Source: an uncultured Eubacteriales bacterium (GTDB lineage: Bacteria; Bacillota; Clostridia; Christensenellales; CAG-138). Taken from it: DNA of 35,144 nucleotides. The translations under genes were made by a program, and so were the position numbers. The notes beneath the pieces were generated by a model that was not told where the DNA came from, did not search any database, and worked only from the letters and a program-made list of their open reading frames with translations. The DNA is taken from NCBI GenBank assembly GCA_900319345.1, contig ONNZ01000014.1:1-35144 (forward strand), written 5' to 3'. This document shows, one piece after another, positions 30,569-35,144 of the stretch. Each line of letters starts with the position of its first letter. The first letter of the stretch is position 1.

Positions 30569-33330
30569 GGCCGATCCAACTCACCATGTCCGCCTTCGGG
30601 CCCTACGCGGGGCGGACCGTCGTCGACTTCGACAAGCTGGGCCAAAACGGCCTGTATCTCATCACCGGGGATACCGGCGCGGGCAAGACCACCATCTTCG
30701 ACGCCATCACCTTCGCCCTGTTCGGGGAGGCCAGCGGCGAGAACCGGGATCCCTCCATGATGCGCTCCAAGTACGCCGCGCCGGAGACCCCCACGGAGGT
30801 GGAGCTCGTCTTCGCTTACGGGGGCAAGCGGTACGCCGTCCGGCGCAACCCGGAGTACCAGCGGCCCAAGACCCGGGGCACGGGCACCACCGTCCAGCCC
30901 CAGAGCGCGGAGCTCCGGTACCCGGACGGGCGGATCGTCACCAAGCGGTCGGAGGTGGACGAGGCCGTCCGGGCCATCCTGGGGGTCGATCGAAACCAGT
31001 TCTCCCAGATCGCCATGATCGCCCAGGGGGACTTTTTGAAGCTGTTGCTGGCGGACACCCGGGACCGGCAGGCCATCTTCCGGGAGATCTTTCAGACCGG
31101 GTACTTCATGGAGCTCCAGGAGCAGATGAGATCGGCCTACGGGAGCCTGCGGAACGAGTACGAGCAGACCAACGCCAGCCTGTTCCAGTATCTGGACGGC
31201 GTGACGGCGGACGAGGATTCGGCGCTGTTCGCGGATATCACGAGGATCAAGGACAGGACGCTGCCCTTTTCCGATTCCTTCGGCATCGTTCGGGCCCTTA
31301 TCGAGCTGGACGAGCAGGCCCTTTCGCAGGCGGCCCAGGCGGAGGCGGCGCTGGAGGCGCAGCTCGGGTCGGTGAACGCCGCTCTGGGCAGGGCCGACGC
31401 CCGGGAACGGGCTGAGGAAGCCCTCCAAGCTGCCGCAGAGGAGTGCGAGGCTGCTTGCGCGGAGCTAGCGGAACGGGACGAGGCCCGGCAGAAGGCCAAG
31501 GCGGAGGAGCCCAGGATCGAGGGGCTCAAAACCCAGATCCATGCCCTGGAGGCCCAGCTTCCCGACTACGACGCCCGGGAGGAAAAGCAAGCCCTGCTGG
31601 GCGACAAGCAGCGGGAGCAGGCCGCCGCGGCCCAAAAGCAGGAGAGGGCGACGGCGGACCTGGCGGCCGTCACGGCCAGGCTGGCGGACCTGAAGGCGGA
31701 GCGGGCAGACCTCGAAAGCGCGGGGCAGCAGCGGGAAAGGCTGCTGGCCGAGAAGCAGGAGGGAGAGGGGAAGCTGTCCGACCTCAACAAGCTTAAGGCA
31801 CGTTGGAACGAACGAGCCGAAACGGAGCGAGCCTGGGCCGCTGCCCAGCAGACCTATCGGCAGGCCCAGGCGGCCGCCGAAGGGGCCCAGGCCACCTACG
31901 AGCAGATGAACCGGGCGTTCCTGGACGAACAGGCCGGCATCCTGGCGGCCACCCTTCAGGAGGATGCGCCCTGCCCCGTGTGTGGCTCCCGGCACCATCC
32001 CAGCCCGGCCCGGCTCTCCGCCGCCGCCCCTTCCGAGAAGGACGTGGAGCGGGCGGCCAGGGACGCGGAGCGGGCCAAGAAGGCCGCCGCCAGCGCGAGC
32101 AAGGCGGCCGGAGAGCTCCACGGCCGATGGGAGACCCAGGACCGGGAGGCCCGGCGGCTGACCCATGAGCTGCTGGGGGAGGAGGACCCGGATAGGACCA
32201 TGGCCGCGCTGGCCCGGCAGGACAGGGAACTGCGGCAGCGGCTGCGGGATATCGCCGCCGCCGTCGCCGCCGAGGAACGGAATTTGGAGCGGAGGACCGC
32301 CCTGGACACCCAGATCCCCCAGGCGGAGGAGGCCCAGGCGGGGCTCGTCCGCACCATCCAGGGGGCGGAGGTGGCTTTGGCGACCCTGGTCGCCCAGATC
32401 GAGGAAACGGGATCGGCCGTCCGGGAGCTGAGCGCGAAGCTCCTCTATGGGAGCAAGGCGGAGGCGCTGCAGGCCCGGGACCGCCTTTCCGGGGAGCAGC
32501 GGCGGCTGGAATCGGCCGTGGCCGCCACGGAATCCCAGTATCAGGCCTGCGCCCAGCGACTGTCCGGGGCTCAGGGCAAGGTCCAGTCCCTCCAGGAGCA
32601 GCTTAGCCAGGGGGAGCCGGTGGACAAGGCGGCCCTGTGCCGGCAGCAGTCCGACCTGACGGCCCAGCGGAAGACCCTGGCGGACCGGCAGAAGGCGCTC
32701 CACGCCCGTTTGAGCGGCAACCGGGGGGCCCTGGGCCATATGACCGAGAAGGCGGCGGAGCTCAAAGCTTTGGAAACGCGGCTCACCTCCCTGAAGGCCC
32801 TGTCCAATACCGTCAACGGGAACCTGACCGGCAAGGAAAAGATCATGCTGGAGACCTACGTGCAGATGACCTACTTCGATCGGATCATCTCCCGGGCCAA
32901 CACCCGGCTCATGGTCATGTCCGGGGGCCAGTACGAGCTCAAGCGCCGCATGGAGGCGGAGAACAGGACCTCCAAAAGCGGCCTGGAGCTGGACGTGATC
33001 GACCACTACAACGGCACCGAGCGCAGCGTCAAGACCCTGTCCGGCGGGGAATCCTTCAAGGCGTCGCTGTCCCTGGCCCTGGGGCTGTCGGACGAGATCC
33101 AGAGCACGGCCGGAGGCATCCGCCTGGACACCATGTTCGTGGACGAGGGCTTCGGCTCCCTGGACGAGGAATCCCTGCAGCAGGCCATGAAGGCCCTGTC
33201 CGCCCTGACCGAGAGCAACCGGCTGGTGGGCATCATCTCCCACGTAGCCGAGCTGAAGGACAGGATCGACCGGCAGATCGTGGTGAAGAAGGACAAAAGC
33301 GGCGGCAGCCGGGTGGAGATCGTCGTATAA
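30565..33330 (+). CDS. sbcC: exonuclease SbcCD, subunit C (SMC-like ATPase)
   Basis: The 921-residue protein carries an N-terminal ATPase half with Walker A GDTGAGKTT (about 35-43) and a Q-loop region. Long coiled coils rich in Ala, Glu, Gln and Arg follow, with the zinc hook CPVCGSRHHP (Cys470, Cys473) at the apex, and a C-terminal half with signature LSGGESFKASLSLALGLS and Walker B FVDEGFGSLDE. ATG 30565 overlaps the sbcD stop, and the long upstream open frame is a G+C artefact. It opens and tethers DNA ends for SbcD. The length is in the usual range for Firmicutes. Confidence 0.96.
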   Translation: MRPIQLTMSAFGPYAGRTVVDFDKLGQNGLYLITGDTGAGKTTIFDAITFALFGEASGENRDPSMMRSKYAAPETPTEVELVFAYGGKRYAVRRNPEYQRPKTRGTGTTVQPQSAELRYPDGRIVTKRSEVDEAVRAILGVDRNQFSQIAMIAQGDFLKLLLADTRDRQAIFREIFQTGYFMELQEQMRSAYGSLRNEYEQTNASLFQYLDGVTADEDSALFADITRIKDRTLPFSDSFGIVRALIELDEQALSQAAQAEAALEAQLGSVNAALGRADARERAEEALQAAAEECEAACAELAERDEARQKAKAEEPRIEGLKTQIHALEAQLPDYDAREEKQALLGDKQREQAAAAQKQERATADLAAVTARLADLKAERADLESAGQQRERLLAEKQEGEGKLSDLNKLKARWNERAETERAWAAAQQTYRQAQAAAEGAQATYEQMNRAFLDEQAGILAATLQEDAPCPVCGSRHHPSPARLSAAAPSEKDVERAARDAERAKKAAASASKAAGELHGRWETQDREARRLTHELLGEEDPDRTMAALARQDRELRQRLRDIAAAVAAEERNLERRTALDTQIPQAEEAQAGLVRTIQGAEVALATLVAQIEETGSAVRELSAKLLYGSKAEALQARDRLSGEQRRLESAVAATESQYQACAQRLSGAQGKVQSLQEQLSQGEPVDKAALCRQQSDLTAQRKTLADRQKALHARLSGNRGALGHMTEKAAELKALETRLTSLKALSNTVNGNLTGKEKIMLETYVQMTYFDRIISRANTRLMVMSGGQYELKRRMEAENRTSKSGLELDVIDHYNGTERSVKTLSGGESFKASLSLALGLSDEIQSTAGGIRLDTMFVDEGFGSLDEESLQQAMKALSALTESNRLVGIISHVAELKDRIDRQIVVKKDKSGGSRVEIVV

Positions 33331-33357
33331 GCGTATCGAATACAGGAGGAAAACGAG

Positions 33358-33810
33358 ATGAAGACTTTGGTGGCGTATTTCAGCGCCCAGGGGACCACGG
33401 CGGCCCTGGCGAAGGCGCTGGCGGAGAAGACAGGGGCGGACCTGTTCGAGATCAAGCCGGTGACGCCCTACACGGCGGCGGATATCCGCTGGACCAACCC
33501 CCTGGCCCGGTGCAACCGGGAGAAGATCGGCAAGAAGGACGTGCCTGTGGCGGGCGCGGTGGCGGACTGGGAGAGCTACGACCTCGTGTATCTGGGCTTC
33601 CCCATCTGGTACTACGGGGCGCCCAACGTGGTGAACACCTTCTGCAAGGGCTACAATTGGGAGGGGAAGCAGGCGGTGCTCTTCGCCACCTCCGGCGGCA
33701 GCGACATCGGCCGCACCGCGGAAAAGCTCCAGCCCTACATGCCCGGGGCCAAGATCCTCAAGGCCCGGGTCCTGAAGGGCGCGGAGGGCCTGGACGAGCT
33801 GCTTAGCTAA
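33358..33810 (+). CDS. flavodoxin
   Basis: The 150-residue cytoplasmic protein has the FMN phosphate loop at its start (AYFSAQGTTAALAKALAE, residues 6-23), a YDLVYLGFPIWYYGAPN segment whose aromatic residues would stack on the flavin, and a GSDIGRTAEKLQPYMPGAK ending. It fits the flavodoxin_4-type family common in Clostridia, which carries electrons or acts as a quinone/nitro reductase partner. AGGAGGAAAACGAG precedes ATG 33358. It follows sbcC by 27 bases and may read through from it. Confidence 0.88.
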   Translation: MKTLVAYFSAQGTTAALAKALAEKTGADLFEIKPVTPYTAADIRWTNPLARCNREKIGKKDVPVAGAVADWESYDLVYLGFPIWYYGAPNVVNTFCKGYNWEGKQAVLFATSGGSDIGRTAEKLQPYMPGAKILKARVLKGAEGLDELLS

Positions 33811-33824
33811 GGCTCCTTTGGCCC

Positions 33825-33853
33825 TTCCCCTGCCGGACGCGGTATGGTATACT
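33825..33853 (+). promoter_or_regulatory. possible promoter of the DUF1653 gene
   Basis: TTCCCC (33825-33830), a 17-base spacer and TATACT (33848-33853). The -10 is good and the -35 is poor. Confidence 0.4.
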
Positions 33854-33884
33854 GGATCATACACGAACGCCGGGAGGTGCGGAC

Positions 33885-34124
33885 ATGACCTACGAGGAAG
33901 CGAAAGAGACCATACGGCCGGGCCGATACCGCCATTTCAAGGGCGGAGAGTACGAGGTGCTCGGCATCGCCCGCCATTCGGAGGACGAGTCGCCCATGGT
34001 GGTCTATCGGCCGCTGTACAACGACTCCGGCCTTTGGGTCCGGCCTGCGGACATGTGGAACGAAACTGTGGTCCGGGACGGCAGGACCTATACCCGCTTC
34101 CTGCGGGTGGAGGGGCAGGACTGA
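33885..34124 (+). CDS. DUF1653 family protein
   Basis: The 79-residue protein has the family's almost invariant pattern GRYRHFKGGEYEVLGIARHSE, then PMVVYRPLY and LWVRPADMW, a compact SH3-like beta barrel. Function is unknown throughout the family; single-domain members are scattered in metabolic operons. GGGAGGTGCGG precedes ATG 33885. The next gene begins 21 bases later. Confidence 0.9.
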   Translation: MTYEEAKETIRPGRYRHFKGGEYEVLGIARHSEDESPMVVYRPLYNDSGLWVRPADMWNETVVRDGRTYTRFLRVEGQD

Positions 34125-34145
34125 CATTGTAAGGAGGAGAGCGGC

Positions 34146-34838
34146 ATGAAACGGCTGGTTTGCCTGGTGCTCACGGGGACGGTGCTCCTGTCCCTGTGCC
34201 GCTGCGCGCCTGCGGCGCCCGTCGCCGCCCAGCAGCCGGCCCCCACGGTCCAAGCTACGATGGAGCCCACGGCCGCCCCCACGCCCACGGCGGCCCCCAC
34301 CCCGACGGCCACGGCTACGCCTACGCCGACCTCCACCCCCACGCCCACCGCCACCCCGGCGCCTACGGATACGCCCACGCCCACGCCGATCCCCACCCCC
34401 ACGCCGGAGCCTCGGCCCCTGGGGGAGATCCTGGAGGAGATGGTGGTCTATTACGCCAGGGACGGGGAACGGGCCGCGGGGAAGGTGGAGGAGCTGCTGG
34501 GCGAGATTTCGCTCTCCTATCCCGACGACGCCTGGCGCTGGAAAGAGATCATGGATCGGTGGCGGACGCTGGACGAACGGGTGACGGTGCACATGGACGT
34601 GCTGCCGGACGGCTTGCCGGACACCGACGAGCTGTGCATCGTGGTCCTGGGGTATAAGCTCAAGTCCAACGGCACCATGCAGAACCACCTGAAGGATCGG
34701 CTGAAGGTGGCCCTGAACAGCGCGAAAAAGTATCCCAACGCCTACATCCTCTGCACCGGCGGCGGCACCGCGTCGAAAAAGAAGAGCGTCACGGAGGCGG
34801 GGCAGATGTCCTCCTGGCTCAAGAAGCAGGGCATCTCC
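34146..34838 (+). CDS. YdcF-type (DUF218) lipoprotein or secreted protein, 3' end lost
   Basis: The frame encodes a signal peptide (MKRLVCLVLTGTVLLSLC, then a Cys-containing cleavage region), a low-complexity Thr-Pro linker (roughly 40-90) suited to spanning the cell wall, a helical stretch, and the start of a DUF218 domain: ELCIVVLGYKL, RLKVALNSAKKYPNAYILCTGGGT and EAGQMSSWLKKQG. DUF218 proteins are membrane-linked and act in envelope or wall functions. The conserved second half of the domain is absent because the sequence switches at about 34,839 to another protein family while staying in frame. AAGGAGGAG precedes ATG 34146. The real gene should run some 150 residues further. Confidence 0.8.
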
Positions 34839-35144
34839 TTCTATTCTCTGCAGGCTCTCTTCTGGAACCAGCTGCTCCTGCCGGGCGAAAGGACTGTAAA
34901 GGAATCAGACCTGAAGAAGTTTGATGCCAGACTGGATGTGGCAGGAGATGCTGTGCCGGTTAGTTTCAGGAACGGCAATATGACCTATGCCTGGACAGCC
35001 AACCGCACTACCGGCCGTATCACAGCTGCAGATGTTGTCTATAAGAGTGCTCAGAACGGCACCTCCAATCTCCACGTCGACTACGGCAACTTCAAGAGTG
35101 TAGGCGTCAAGATGTTCCCTGCCTCCCTGAATCTGGCGATGACC
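34839..35144 (+). CDS. DUF4292-like fragment joined in frame to the YdcF gene (likely assembly chimera)
   Basis: From residue 232 the frame reads FYSLQALFWNQLLLPGE and continues to the edge (102 residues) with beta-strand repeats. FYSLQALFWNQL is typical of DUF4292 proteins of Bacteroidales, outer-membrane-associated lipoproteins not expected in Firmicutes. Codon use changes at the same point: AGA, AGG, GTA, TCA and GCA codons appear that are rare in the preceding 20 kb, and G+C drops. The fusion has no domain logic. It is either an artefact of assembly at a contig end or, less likely, a recent recombination. Confidence 0.65.

Noticed and set aside
31465-33864. Long minus-strand open frame (799 codons) antisense to sbcC and the flavodoxin gene
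   Set aside because: It mirrors high-G+C codon bias of true genes on the other strand, is rich in Gly, Arg, Leu and Gln, has no domain, and crosses two confident genes.
34250-34410. C/A-rich short repeats suggestive of a repeat array
   Set aside because: They are codons of a Thr-Pro linker in the YdcF-type protein, not CRISPR or regulatory repeats; there are no spacers.

Overview
The window looks like a contig from a Gram-positive, gut-type member of the Bacillota (Clostridia). The reasons are strong GGAGG ribosome binding sites, TTGACA/TATAAT-type promoters with 17-base spacers, lipoproteins with Gram-positive-style signal peptides, ylmH, sbcDC, a heterodimeric ABC exporter under MarR control, and a TAXI-type TRAP transporter. 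A narrower placement cannot be made from the sequence. The left part (to about 12 kb) is visibly less G+C-rich than the right part, which has strongly G/C-ending codons.

Region 1 (1-1.86 kb) is worn accessory DNA: the tail of an unidentified gene, a scrap of IS21-type istB, a 5'-truncated and frameshifted gene, an intact tRNA-Arg(CCT), and short repeats that recur near 10.2 kb. Region 2 (1.86-8.47 kb) is a coherent catabolic module. A cysteine-desulfidase-family gene is divergent from an operon for a TAXI solute-binding lipoprotein, a fused TRAP permease, an M19 dipeptidase-family protein and a RidA-family protein, followed by a FadR-type GntR regulator. One perfect palindrome of the FadR/GntR consensus sits between the two overlapping divergent promoters. 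Region 3 (8.47-12.2 kb) holds a likely non-autonomous repeat, an alpha/beta hydrolase, a cluster of tRNA 3'-end remnants, a tiny unannotated ORF, a rhodanese/cyclophilin-like lipoprotein and an Imm32-like protein.

Region 4 (12.2-20.0 kb): pgi on the minus strand is divergent from a tightly packed five-gene operon. That operon encodes a membrane metallophosphoesterase, a beta-carbonic anhydrase, a 71-residue Cys-rich protein, an 875-residue Tet(M)/EF-G-like GTPase fused to a Rae1/YacP-type NYN nuclease, and the S4-domain protein YlmH. The GTPase-nuclease fusion overlapping ylmH is the most interesting system here: it suggests ribosome-directed mRNA cleavage coupled to ribosome quality control.

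Region 5 (20.0-34.8 kb): an autoregulated marR with a BmrCD-like asymmetric ABC exporter; a minus-strand epimerase/Nudix pair; a phosphohexomutase; a PAS-CPBP membrane protease fusion; a small zincin; sbcD-sbcC; a flavodoxin; a DUF1653 protein; and the start of a YdcF-type lipoprotein. The last 300 bases keep this reading frame but switch to a Bacteroidota-like DUF4292 sequence with different codon usage, which is most simply an assembly chimera at the contig end.
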